Of a DNA stretch of 64,000 bases, positions 45,496 to 54,900 are shown piece by piece. The stretch covers positions 22,863,346-22,927,345 of the forward strand of contig CM020618.1 in assembly GCA_009829735.1 (NCBI GenBank). The letters run 5' to 3'. Origin of the DNA: Pyropia yezoensis (lineage: Eukaryota; Rhodophyta; Bangiophyceae; Bangiales; Bangiaceae). The notes below the pieces were generated by a model. It was not told where the DNA came from. It did no database searches and saw nothing but the letters and a program-made list of their open reading frames with translations. Position 1 is the stretch's first letter. Each line of letters starts with the position of its first letter. The translations under genes were made by a program, and so were the position numbers.

Positions 45496-46066
45496 TGTGG
45501 TATAAATCTCGATCCTCTCAGACACGTGTCAATATCCCTCGGGGGAAAGGGACAGGTAACACAGAAAGGGGAACTACGAGAGTGGTATGCCTGTTGCCTC
45601 ACGTGCCTGCTCGCAGAGCAAACAGATACGCACGGTAGTGCACACGGGGAAGAGGAAAGCAAACGCGCAGTTGTCTTTTTCCTGAGGGCGCGGGCCAAGG
45701 GCGCCTCGCTGTCCCTCTTAGCGTGCATCTGGGGGAGCCTCGGCACGTTGGCCAGGTCGCCCCCCCATGCCCCGGAGTGGCCCCGACCCGAGTTTAACCT
45801 CGTCAGGTCGGGGGCCACTACCACTACTAATTCTATTCCCACTCACTAATCTCACACTCACATTCTCTCAAATCAAGTCCCTCACAAGTAGGCAAAAACC
45901 CATCAGAAATCCCTCTCTCACGTGTGGATAGCGTAGTCCACCGCATCCCAGTGCCGGGCACGGGCCACGGCCGCCAACCATCACCACACGGCGGGCGTGT
46001 TCTGGCACCTGGTGCCCTCTGGTTGCAGTCCCGGGTCGGCGCCAAGTCGGGGCCAGGGATGCTACA
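45496..46066 (-). repeat. 5' LTR of the Gypsy element (right copy)
   Basis: 571 bp, two substitutions relative to the left copy, no gaps seen. Confidence 0.93.
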
Positions 46067-46731
46067 CCCCTCCCTCTTGCTGCCTGGACGTGCGTTGGGC
46101 GTCGGCGCGGTCTTCGACCTCCAGGAGCTTCTCTCTTGGCAAAGTTCGACGCCACACGCGGTGCTTTCTTGAGCGACAGCAACTGTGCAGCCGCCACTTG
46201 GGTGTATCACACGGCCTCTCCATTATTCACCTGGAACGACGGTCAAAATGGCGGCGGGTGAGCAGCGGTGGTCCCCCTTGGCATCTGTGCGTCCGTCACC
46301 TGCAGACGGCGACGCTCCACTGTCGCCCAAGAGCTTTGCAGTCGGTAAGGATTTGCCCCCCAACCCCCCCCCACAGGGGATCAGGACCGGGGCCTCTCCT
46401 TTCCTGTTCTTTCCGACCAACTCCCCCAAACGCATCAACTCCTCGGTAATTGGGGGTTTGCCGCGGTGTCCGCCCGAGATTCTACGATTAGAGGACGGTT
46501 AGCACGGGAGCCACGGATCGGCTATCCGTGTCTCCCCTGACTCGTCTTCGGACGGCTGTATCCTTCCGCGGATTAACGGACCAACGGACCAAAAGACGAG
46601 CCACATCTCGGACGCGTCGGCAAGCCGGAACAATCTCCCCACGAGCGAATGGGAGTAACAGGACGTCGAAGCATCAGCCCTGCAACCAGTGCATCATCAA
46701 AGCGTCTCAATCCCTGTACTAGCGCGGGCTG
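46067..46731. other. Flank of the Gypsy insertion, no firm gene
   Basis: ATG 46249 (AAAATGGCGGCGGG) opens an 84-codon frame of no recognisable type; GTAAGG near 46345 and CCCCACAG near 46368 look like splice signals but would make an implausibly small intron. Nothing else is seen. Confidence 0.3.
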
Positions 46732-47238
46732 ATGGGGAAGATGATGAAGGCCTTCGAGGAGCGGCTGGACGAAACGCCTGACCAGCCGGCCGTGCGACAA
46801 GTCCGGGAGGCGGCGGCCAAGCCTGGGTCGTTGGGGCTGGCGGACGGGCGAAGCGCCAACATGCTCGATGCCATGGAGTTGATCAAGGAGTCATTTGATC
46901 AGTTCACGCCTGACAGCATTGGCCGGTGCTGACTGCGGACCAAGTGCCTGCCGGAGGACGTGGAGACGTCCCTCACCGCGAGCCTCGAGACCGGCGACGG
47001 CGTTCCGCAGTAGCCGGTCGACGATCACGGACAAGCCATTGTGGACATGCTGCGAAGTACGCGTAGCCTGGGCGTGGGTCATAGTGTGGAGGGTGTAATA
47101 AATGGAGGGCCTCCCTTTATTGACCTGCTTGTGTCGGGGAGCAGCCCCGACGCGCTTCCCGCGGTCCAGCCGTTGCTGATTGAGGAAGAGGGCCTGCCTG
47201 CTGCTGCAGAGCTTGATAAGTTAACATCCTATTTGTGA
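46732..47238 (+). pseudogene. Decayed ORF of unknown function with two in-frame stops
   Basis: One frame of 168 codons broken by TGA (46930-46932) and TAG (47011-47013). It encodes helical, protein-like sequence: MMKAFEERLDETPDQPAVRQ, MLDAMELIKESFDQFTPDSI, then KCLPEDVETSLTASLETGDG, INGGPPFIDLLVSGSSPDAL and PLLIEEEGLPAAAELDKLTS. Both stops would revert to Arg/Gln codons by one transition (CGA, CAG). Family not recognised; it could be a fragment of a transposon-borne or host gene. Confidence 0.45.
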
Positions 47239-48135
47239 CTCAGTGGTCCCCACACATGCCAGTCGGATTGGAAAATAGTGCGAATACGCGCATTGGAAAG
47301 GCCGCACAAAGCGCGACATGCTCGGAAACACCTGCAGCTAAGATTGCAGTGCTGCCCCAGCGCTTATTTCTGCACGACGAGCAACAGGAGCACTCAAAAT
47401 CGCGCAGATGCACAAACATTCCTACTTGAGATCCAGTAGATACAAACACAAGCGACAAGACCGATAGCATACAATATGCGCCACTTTTCAATTTGCAGTG
47501 GATCATTCCTGTGGTGCGACGCGAAAAACGCCATCGGAAAGCACACAGCATCCAAACAGATACGCTGGTAAAGAGAATTCGACGCAATTAACATCACGCA
47601 TGCCCATCATGGTCAAGCATGAATGAAAGAATATTATCGATAGTTGCTGTGCCGCCCGTTGCCGGTGCGGACAGCCACAGGCGCTTCGGACACACAGACC
47701 CTCACCCAGTCCCTGCCATAAGTATCGTTTTTGGGGGTGAGTATGAGTAATGGCTGAGACGATTCACACGAGTATCAATATCTGAAAACTGGATAAGAAC
47801 CACGATTATCCGCCTTCTTGAAATGGGCTCCAGTACGAATCTTTTAGGTACTCAACATTTCGATTACTTGGAACATTGGAAAAGCCGCCCCAGCAATGGA
47901 CATGCGTTGTGCCGGCCTCAGATCATTCCATCCGGGCTGGACTGTCCCTCAGTCACATGTGTGCTGCTGGCCAAGTGTCATCCGCCAGACAGCATGCAAG
48001 AGGGGTGAATCGTTTGGGGTGCGCTGTCGCGGACATGACACGGGCGCTCCGCGCGGCCCCCGCCCCGCCGTCTGTATTGCCCTTCTCCCAATTTTGAGCG
48101 GCCTCCAAGAGTGCGGGCACTCTGGGCACCGGCAC
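47239..48135. other. Gene-free stretch
   Basis: Balanced composition, no supported ORF, repeats or RNA genes recognised. Confidence 0.4.
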
Positions 48136-48137
48136 TA

Positions 48138-49345
48138 TCCGTCTGACACCAGTTTTTCACAAGTGACACCAGTTTTTCACAACTTCCGCTTACATAGAAA
48201 ACCCACAGTGTTCACATACAAGCATCCCTTCCGAACGGCCGCAGAAGTCGGCGGCTGCCGCAAGGCAACTCGTACTAAAATATGATCCAGTGCGAGGGGG
48301 TGCACGTGAGTTGCACCGTTGGGTGCGCCAGCTCACAGGCTCTTCAACGATATAAAGAAGAAAAAAATAGGAGCACAGGTGCGCGACTGTAGCCTGACGG
48401 GCGGAAAAGAGAGCGCTCTTGCAGAGGTCAAATTGGCTCTAATTACCGCCCCGGAACGCTCATCTGACAGATTGTTGGCCCAAAGCCGACTTCTTCGCAA
48501 CGCATCCGCGAGTCCCGCTCGCCCCACCTGTGCCCCGCTGCCCTCTTCCTCCTCCTATCCCGGCTTTGAGCACCTTGGCAGAGTCACCAGAAGAGCAGAA
48601 CACGTCTGTGAGCCTGTCCCGGCCTACCAGTACCTCCCTTTACCCCCCCCGGCTGTTCTGGATGGGGTTTTGTCGGGAGCCAGCGGGCGTGCCCAACACC
48701 GCTGTACATCAATAGTCTACCCCACACTCTCCCCAGCTCGGCCACCCCCCCTCATGGACGTGTCGCTGTCAGCGAGGGGAGAGGGAGGTGCTATCATCAG
48801 GCTCATTGAAGTGGGAAAAGAGCATCTGCTCCCGCGTTCTTTCAGACGCAAAGCGCTACCCGTGGAGCAGGCGAGCATCTCTACCAGCCGCAAGTACCAG
48901 CGAGCTCCGTCGCTGTTGGGGGGCGGGGGGGGGGAGGTGTTACCACCCCAGAGGCGGGGGGGATGCTTTTTGGAGCTCAGGGGCTGTGATGCCGACGTCA
49001 CGATCGCGAAGGGGCCATACTGCTTCAGCTCTCTTCGCTCTCATTGGTCGACGGACGTGAAAAGATCCTCCACGACTACAAATACAATCAAGTTTTTCCT
49101 GCTGTATCTCTGTATGAAGTGCCCCAGGTAGCTGCCCTGATATGTAAACGAGAGTTGTGAAAAACTGGTGTACCCCCCCAAACGAGGGTGCATTTTTTCC
49201 TCAGCAACCAGGCATCGCCTGCAGAAACGGTCCACACGGCCGGACTCCTGAGGTGCTGCCGAGCCCGCTAATATGTTTTTTGAGAAAAAGGTAGCGTGGG
49301 AACCTTCCCTCATATGCGAGTTGTGAAAATCTGGTGTCAGACGGA
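48138..49345. mobile_element. Non-autonomous inverted-repeat DNA element (1208 bp, TA target duplication)
   Basis: Terminal inverted repeats of 25 bp start TCCGTCTGACACCAG at both ends and match at 24 of 25 positions (48138-48162 and 49321-49345). TA flanks each end (48136-48137, 49346-49347), the duplication typical of Tc1/mariner-like transposons. A second copy of the inner motif CACCAGTTTTTCACAA lies directly behind the left end (within 48164-48182), and another, inverted, at 49155-49170. Each arm thus has two direct copies, like the IR/DR ends of some Tc1 elements. No transposase is seen inside, so mobility would depend on an enzyme elsewhere. Confidence 0.7.
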
Positions 49346-50097
49346 TATCGATGGCAGAGTTCTTGCAGTATGCCCGATGCTGGCTTGACTATCTGGAAGT
49401 ATCCGCTGAAAAGAGCCTCGCTCCTCATCAAGAATTTTCATGAACGTGACTGTCCAGGTTTTACCCCAGGTTGCGATATGCAGGTGATTCCTGAGAGGGA
49501 ACCTGCACACAAACAACCCTCGCGCGGCTCGCCAACCGCGGGGTACCAGCCGCGCCGCCCCCGCCGCATCCCCCCACCGTCGTCGCCCCCCCCACCATCG
49601 CCCTCGCCCCCCCCCCCGCCGTCCTCGCCCCCCCCACCACCGCCGCCGCCCCCCCCACCACCCCCGCCGCCCCCCCCCCCGCCGTCGTCGCCCCCCCCAC
49701 CGTCGTCGTCGCCCCCCCCACCGTCGTCGTCGCCCCCCCCACCGTTGTCGTCGCCCTCATCCCACCCGTCGTCGTCGTTCCCCTCCCGTCGTCTGTATCC
49801 CGCCCGTCGTCGTCACCTCCCCCCCCGTACGTGCTGTCGCCGCGCGCGGCGGCCGCCGCCGCCGCCGCGGCCGCCCGTCGGCGTGACGACCCGCGGGGGC
49901 CCTCGCCGCCGGCGCGCCGCGGGCGCTGCGCGCGGCGTGGCCGGCAGGCGGCGGCGGCCTCGACGGGGCGGCCGCAGCAGCGGCCGTTGGGGGGGGGGGG
50001 GGGGGGGTACGGCCGGTGGCCCGCCGCGCCGCCGCGCCAGGCTAGGGGGGGGGCAGACGGGGCCCATGGGCGGGGGGGGGGGGGGGTGCCGCCGCCG

Positions 50098-50129
<32 letters not shown>

Positions 50130-51290
50130 TGGCCGTGGCTCGGCCGCCGCCGCCGCCGTGCCAGGCGGGGGCACCCCCCAGGGGGGGTCCGCCGCGCCCA
50201 CCCGCCGCCACGGCACGCCGTCTGCCGCGGACGGCGCGGCGCCGCCGGCGTGGGCCGCGGCGGCCACGCAGCGGCCACCGGCGGCCGCCGCCGCCCCTTC
50301 CCCCCCCCGGTCGCGTCCCCCCCCCCCCCCCCCAGCAGCCCCGCCGTGGCAGCGCGGCGCCCGTCGAGGACGCCGCCGCCCACCGCGGGGCGCCGCCGGC
50401 CGCCAGCCTGCGCCGCCGTCCCGTGCGGCCAGCCGCGGCCATGCGCGCCATCCCCCCGCCCTCCCCCCCCCCTCACCGCGGCCGGACGCTAGGGACACGC
50501 AGCACCCCCCCCCCCCCCCCCACCCCCCCCCCGCCCCCCCCCCGCGCCGCCCACTCGGCGTGCAGCTCCTGCGCAGCCGCCACGCCCGGCCGCTACCCCC
50601 CGCGCAGCGCCACCCGCGGCGCTCATGGGTCGGCCACCGGCGGGGGCGCCGCCACCATGGACCGCCGTGTGGGGGTGACCCCACCGCCTACAACCAGCAG
50701 CCACCGGCGGGACGGCGGCGCCGCGGCGGCAGCGACCGCCGCGGCCACGTCCCCCCCACACCACACGACGGGAGCGTCACGCGCGTCTGCGACGGCGGCA
50801 CCGCCTGGGCGGCGGCGGGAGGCAGCAGCGCGGTCACCGCGGCGGGCGCGAGGCCCGCCGTGCGCAGGCGCACGTGCGCCCGCCGGGGGGCCATGCGCGC
50901 CCCAGCCGCGGCCGGCCCGGCCACGACGGGACGGGCGGGCGCAGCGCAGGCGGTCCCGTCGGGAGGCGTGGGCGCGCCGGTTGGCGGCGGGGAGGGTGCC
51001 CACGGACACAGCGGCACCGACGGACAGCCGGGGAGCGGCAGCGTCGGGAGGCGGGCGACGGGCGGCGGCGGGCGGCGGCGCGGTGGCATTCATGGCCTGC
51101 GTCGGTTCAAACCCCGCGGTGCTCGTGCCACGTGCCACCGGCCGCCGTCGGCTGCGCGGTGGGCCCAACCTCCCCGACGAGCCGCTCTGCGGGTATTTGT
51201 CGGGTGATCATGGTTCGTGGGAAGGGGGGCACCTCTGCGGGCGCTGCGCTCTCCCCTGGGGGCCGGTCCCCCCACACGGAGAATCCACCT
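49346..51290. repeat. C-run and CCG-rich low-complexity block, no supported gene
   Basis: 49560-50560 consists of C-runs and CCG/GTCGTCG-type units; 50560-51290 is G+C-rich but less repetitive. Open frames are compositional. No RNA gene recognised: a B-box-like GGTTCAAACC near 51104 lacks a matching tRNA body. Confidence 0.6.
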
Positions 51291-52689
51291 TTAGTCACTG
51301 TCCCGGCTTTCCTCGCTCTCCTCTGTCTCCAACGAGGCGGGCGCCGCCGACGCGGACGTGGTCGCGTCGGTGGCCGCGGCCGCCGCCTTGGCCGCCGCCT
51401 TGGCGAGCCGCTTGGCCACCCGCTTCTCCGCCGTGTCGAGGAGCTCCACCAGCTCCATTCTCCTCTCGCTACCGTCAGAGGGGACGGCGGGAGGGTGGGG
51501 GGGGGGTGGGGGGGGGTGGGGGGGGGGTGGGGGGTAAGCGGGGAGGGCGGTCCGGCCATGGCCCGTCCAGGCCGCGGCCGACGCGGCGGGTGGGTCGAGC
51601 AGCGAGTCAGTTACCGCGCTAGAGCGCCTGTCCCGTACGAACGGACGGTATGCCAAAGGTGCGCACCAGCACGTGCCCCCACGCGGACCCGTGGGGATGC
51701 ATGGCGGGAGAGGCGGGAAGCAAGGTGGGGGGGGGGACCCTGCGTACCTGGGGTCCACATCCATCATCAGTGCACGTGCGTCTGGGAACGACAGCCATCG
51801 CCGCTCACGCTTGTTGCGCTGCGACGGAACAAAAAAACAAGAGCAAACCAGGGCGGGACAAAAAAAGCGGAAGCGGAGCACGCCCACGGCTACCGTCAGC
51901 ACGCGGGGCTCAGACAGGGGCACACACGGGCCCAAGACACAGGCGCAACCAGAGCACAACGGGGAGTGCCAAGGCACGTAGGCAAGCAAGACATTCGCGG
52001 AGCCCGCCGCCCCCGCCACCGCAACTCCACTGCACCCCCACCCTCCCCCCCCCGCCCGCCCCCTTCCCCCCTGGCACGCACCTCCTTCCACTTCTTCAAG
52101 TGGCTGTCGTGCACGTCCGTGACGCGGAGCAGCCACATCTTTTGCTTTTGCCGTGTCCACACAAACTCCCACACGCCGAGCTTGCGGCCCCACACCTCCT
52201 CCGCCACGCCCGCCTCCTCCAGCGTCTCCCGCCTCGCGGCGGCCTTGGCAGACTCGCCACCGTCGACGCCGCCCTTGGGGAACAGCCAGATGGCGGCGGA
52301 CCAGCGGGAGCGGACGAGCAGGACAGAGGGGGTGGAGGTGGCGGCGTCAATGAGGACGGGCACGCAGCCCGCCTGGGGGAGGGAACATGGGGGAGGGAGA
52401 CGGCGGAGGGGGGCCGGGAAGTCGCGAAAGAGGGGGTCAAGCGAGGGGGACAACGGGAAGAAGGGGGAAGGAAAGAAACACAGCGCAAGCGGGACAACGG
52501 CGTAGCAATCCAGCGCAGCCACGCAGAAGAGGGAACATGGTCAAGTGTGGTTAGGGGTCGGGCCAGAGACGGATGTGACGGGGCGCCAAGCCGGCTAACA
52601 AAGAAACACAAACATCCACATGGTCGGGCAGCAGCGCCCAGCAGCGGCTGTGTCGGTAGCACAGCGGGGCGTACCACCTTGCGGCCCAT
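51291..52689 (-). CDS. Nudix hydrolase, diphosphoinositol-polyphosphate phosphohydrolase-like, four exons (184 aa)
   Basis: Exons 52689-52675, 52372-52082, 51818-51748 and 51468-51291. Junctions GTG/GTACGC..CCCCCAG, GAG/GTGCGT..TCGCAG, CAG/GTACGC..CGGTAG keep one frame to TAA. The product begins MGRKVAGCVPVLIDAATSTP, matching the xVAGC opening of DIPP/Aps1-type enzymes, then WLFPKGGVDGGESAKAAARR and the rest of the Nudix box, ETLEEAGV, giving the GX5EX7REUXEEXGU signature. These enzymes hydrolyse diphosphoinositol polyphosphates and/or dinucleoside polyphosphates in a metal-dependent way; substrate here is inferred. The C-terminus is a Lys/Ala-rich helix (TAEKRVAKRLAKAAAKAAAA) and acidic tail. 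Introns are 302, 263 and 279 bp. The small first exon is the least certain part. A DIRS element starts 150 bp upstream of the ATG. Confidence 0.8.
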
Positions 52690-52838
52690 CGTGAAGCGCA
52701 GTGACAAACCGCAGTCGACAAGCGCAGACGCGGCGCGGGAGGGAGACGGACGCCCTCGGCCAGTGCTGCCCAAGCCCAGCGGCCGCAGGCGCTGATCTTG
52801 CCTGCCAACTGCTCTACGTAAACCCACCGCGAGGGACC

Positions 52839-53047
52839 TGGGGCACACAGCTGAAGTGTTGGTTGCAGAGCGGACAGGTAGCGGACGGCTGCCATTGGCT
52901 GAGCCGGGCCCGTGCGGGCCCGGGCCTTCCTGTCCTCCCTCTGCGTGTGCGCTGGCTCCGCCGGCAGAGGTCTTGAGTGCCAGCGTGCGCGCGGCGGGAC
53001 CGGCCGACCCCGGTCGGCACGTTTGTCTTCCTCGCCGTGTGCGCGTT
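52839..53047 (+). repeat. Left direct repeat (A1) of the DIRS element
   Basis: 209 bp starting TGGGGCACACAGCTG, with about three substitutions against 58188-58396 and no gaps. It contains two potential hairpins, GGGCCCGTGCGGGCCC and CCGACCCCGGTCGG. Confidence 0.9.
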
Positions 53048-54829
53048 GTTCTCGGCGCGCGCCGTCGAGGTGGGCAGCTCGTGGGTGGATCGCACGTCGT
53101 GATACTTGGCCCCGGTTTTCTGACCCTCCCTGTGCCGTGCACGCGAGGACATAGGTCACTGCTCCGTCCACCGACCGCCCCTGCAAAGGGGCAACCGGCC
53201 GCCCCGGTGCGGCCGGTGATATCTGGCTCCCGGTCGCCCCCCCCCCCTTCACCCGGCGGCCACCCCGCGGCTACGTCCCGGGGGCGTGTCCCGGGTGTGG
53301 CGGGACTGTCCGGGTCTCGCCGGGCTCCGGGTTGCACTCCCGCCGCGGGATCGGCCCGCCCACCTGCCTCAGCCCGAGCACCCCCCCTCCCGCCGTTTTC
53401 TTCCCCCACCCGCCCTCCGGCTCCGCAGCGCCGATCTGTGCGTCTCGCGGCCGCTGGGGCCGCTGCCTCTGGTGCGGCACTCGCGGGTCCTGTTGCTGCC
53501 GTTCCCGCCCCTCCTGGCGTTCCTTCTAAGGACAACCTTGCCGCGGCCGTCGCCACCCTCCCGGTTTCTTCTGCCCCGCCCGTGGGTGCGCTATCTGCTG
53601 GTGCTCCCGTCCCCCCGCCGCCGGCAAGCATTCCCGCCGCTGCTGCTGGCGCTGCTCGTGTTGTGGTCGGTACTCCCCACCCCTCTGGGCAACCTCTGCC
53701 CGTTTTGGCTCTGCCTTCGCTGGGTGCGGCATTTATTGCCCCTGGGGCTGACGCCGACGAGGACGACAACGAGGAGGACTACACCCTGCCTGCGGTCTCG
53801 CCGCCGTCCCTCTCCGGCACGTGGTCCTTCCACCCCGACACGCACTCGGTGTCGGGCTTGGTGTCGGCCCCTGCGCCGGGTCTGGGTGGGCACCCGGCGG
53901 CGGTTTCGGTTGGCTCAGGCTCTCGGGCCTCCCCTCTGCCTCGCGGTCCGGCCGTGGCCACACCCCGCCTTTCCGCCCGTGGCTCACAGCCGCCTTTGGA
54001 GTATTCCCCTGCTGGCTACGGGCCACGCCTGGGGCTTACGCCGACGGCTGCTCGAGCGGACCCAGTCGCCACAGGCTTTGAGGGCGCCCCCGCCATCGGC
54101 GCACCCACCGCCACCTACTACGTCCCTGGCGCGGGAGGTGCCGCCCGCCGCGAGTCTGCTTCCTCCACGGCGGCTGTTGCCCAGGTCATCCACGAGCGCC
54201 CCCGTGTCGAGGGGTTTGAACTCCCGGCACGCATGCGCAACCCAGGGATTTACCCCCAACCCTTCCCCATGTTTGGCGACTTTTGGCACGCCTTCACCGA
54301 CAACACCAGGGCGTACTTCGAAGGGCGGGTCTTACACACTGGGCTCGCCTGGCTCCAAAACGCAAATAACCGGCTGGTCGACGTCCAAGAGCACATTGAA
54401 CGGGGTATCGTCCCCCCGGCTGCTGCCAGCGAAGCGGTCGCTGTCGCCAGAACGCACGTCTACCAAATTTATGCGCTCCTCGCCGCCCGGTACGAGTGCC
54501 TGCTGGAGCAGCGGAACGGCGCCGAGTGGGCCCACGCGATGGAAGCCGTCGTCCTCAACCTCGTCGGCCCGGCCTACTCTAACCCCGCGACGTTCGGCAT
54601 CCACGCCACCGCTGCCGCCGCCCGGTTTGCGGCCGCCGCCCGGGAGTACGGTCGGGGTGGTCGCGCCTACGCTCGTCCCGGCCCGGCTGACGGCCGACCA
54701 CCTGGCCCCCGACCTCGACCCCGTCGCCCAACGCCCGCGCCGCCCACCCCGCCCAACCCCAACCCGAAGCGTCCCAAGCGCCCCCGCCCTGGTGCCGGCC
54801 CTGGCCCCGCCGGTGCCCCTTCTTCCTAG
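52856..54829 (+). CDS. DIRS gag-like ORF (up to 657 codons, no ATG in its first 1.38 kb)
   Basis: The frame is open from the left repeat to TAG 54827-54829. The N-terminal half is Pro/Ala-rich, then acidic (DADEDDNEEDYTLPAVSPPS). The C-terminal half looks globular: NPGIYPQPFPMFGDFWHAFT, EGRVLHTGLAWLQNANNRLV, RTHVYQIYALLAARYECLLE, followed by a Pro/Arg/Lys-rich tail (NPNPKRPKRPRPG) suited to nucleic-acid binding or nuclear import. No ATG exists in any frame between 52839 and 54232; the first in-frame ATG is 54233, which would give 198 aa. High third-position G/C upstream of it suggests translation starts earlier from a non-ATG codon, or from an exon outside. The gag role is inferred from position and composition. 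Confidence 0.6.
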   Translation: MLVAERTGSGRLPLAEPGPCGPGPSCPPSACALAPPAEVLSASVRAAGPADPGRHVCLPRRVRVVLGARRRGGQLVGGSHVVILGPGFLTLPVPCTRGHRSLLRPPTAPAKGQPAAPVRPVISGSRSPPPPSPGGHPAATSRGRVPGVAGLSGSRRAPGCTPAAGSARPPASARAPPLPPFSSPTRPPAPQRRSVRLAAAGAAASGAALAGPVAAVPAPPGVPSKDNLAAAVATLPVSSAPPVGALSAGAPVPPPPASIPAAAAGAARVVVGTPHPSGQPLPVLALPSLGAAFIAPGADADEDDNEEDYTLPAVSPPSLSGTWSFHPDTHSVSGLVSAPAPGLGGHPAAVSVGSGSRASPLPRGPAVATPRLSARGSQPPLEYSPAGYGPRLGLTPTAARADPVATGFEGAPAIGAPTATYYVPGAGGAARRESASSTAAVAQVIHERPRVEGFELPARMRNPGIYPQPFPMFGDFWHAFTDNTRAYFEGRVLHTGLAWLQNANNRLVDVQEHIERGIVPPAAASEAVAVARTHVYQIYALLAARYECLLEQRNGAEWAHAMEAVVLNLVGPAYSNPATFGIHATAAAARFAAAAREYGRGGRAYARPGPADGRPPGPRPRPRRPTPAPPTPPNPNPKRPKRPRPGAGPGPAGAPSS

Positions 54830-54900
54830 CCGCCCCACCTGTCCCTGCGCGTGGTCTTCCTGGCGCGCCGGACGCCTTTCCACAGGGAGCTCAGCGTCAA

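Larger units (their letters stand above)
36416..46066 (-). mobile_element. Ty3/Gypsy chromovirus, 9651 bp, minus strand, with an extra opposite-strand ORF
   Basis: 571-bp LTRs at both ends (TGTGGTATAAA...GGATGCTACA). Read on the minus strand: primer-binding site, gag, nucleocapsid, protease, reverse transcriptase, RNase H, integrase, chromodomain, then a plus-strand ORF, polypurine tract and 3' LTR. Flanks are CCCCG on the left and CCCCT on the right, a target duplication at 4 of 5 bases at best. Only two LTR differences were seen (0.35%), so the insertion is young, yet gag-pol carries several stop codons. Confidence 0.93.

Noticed and set aside
46345..46375. Splice-like GTAAGG..CCCCACAG pair
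   Set aside because: Would define an intron of about 31 bp, far below the 200-300 bp introns of the Nudix gene.
51060..51130. tRNA-like B box GGTTCAAACC
   Set aside because: No A box at the right spacing and no acceptor stem pairing could be drawn.
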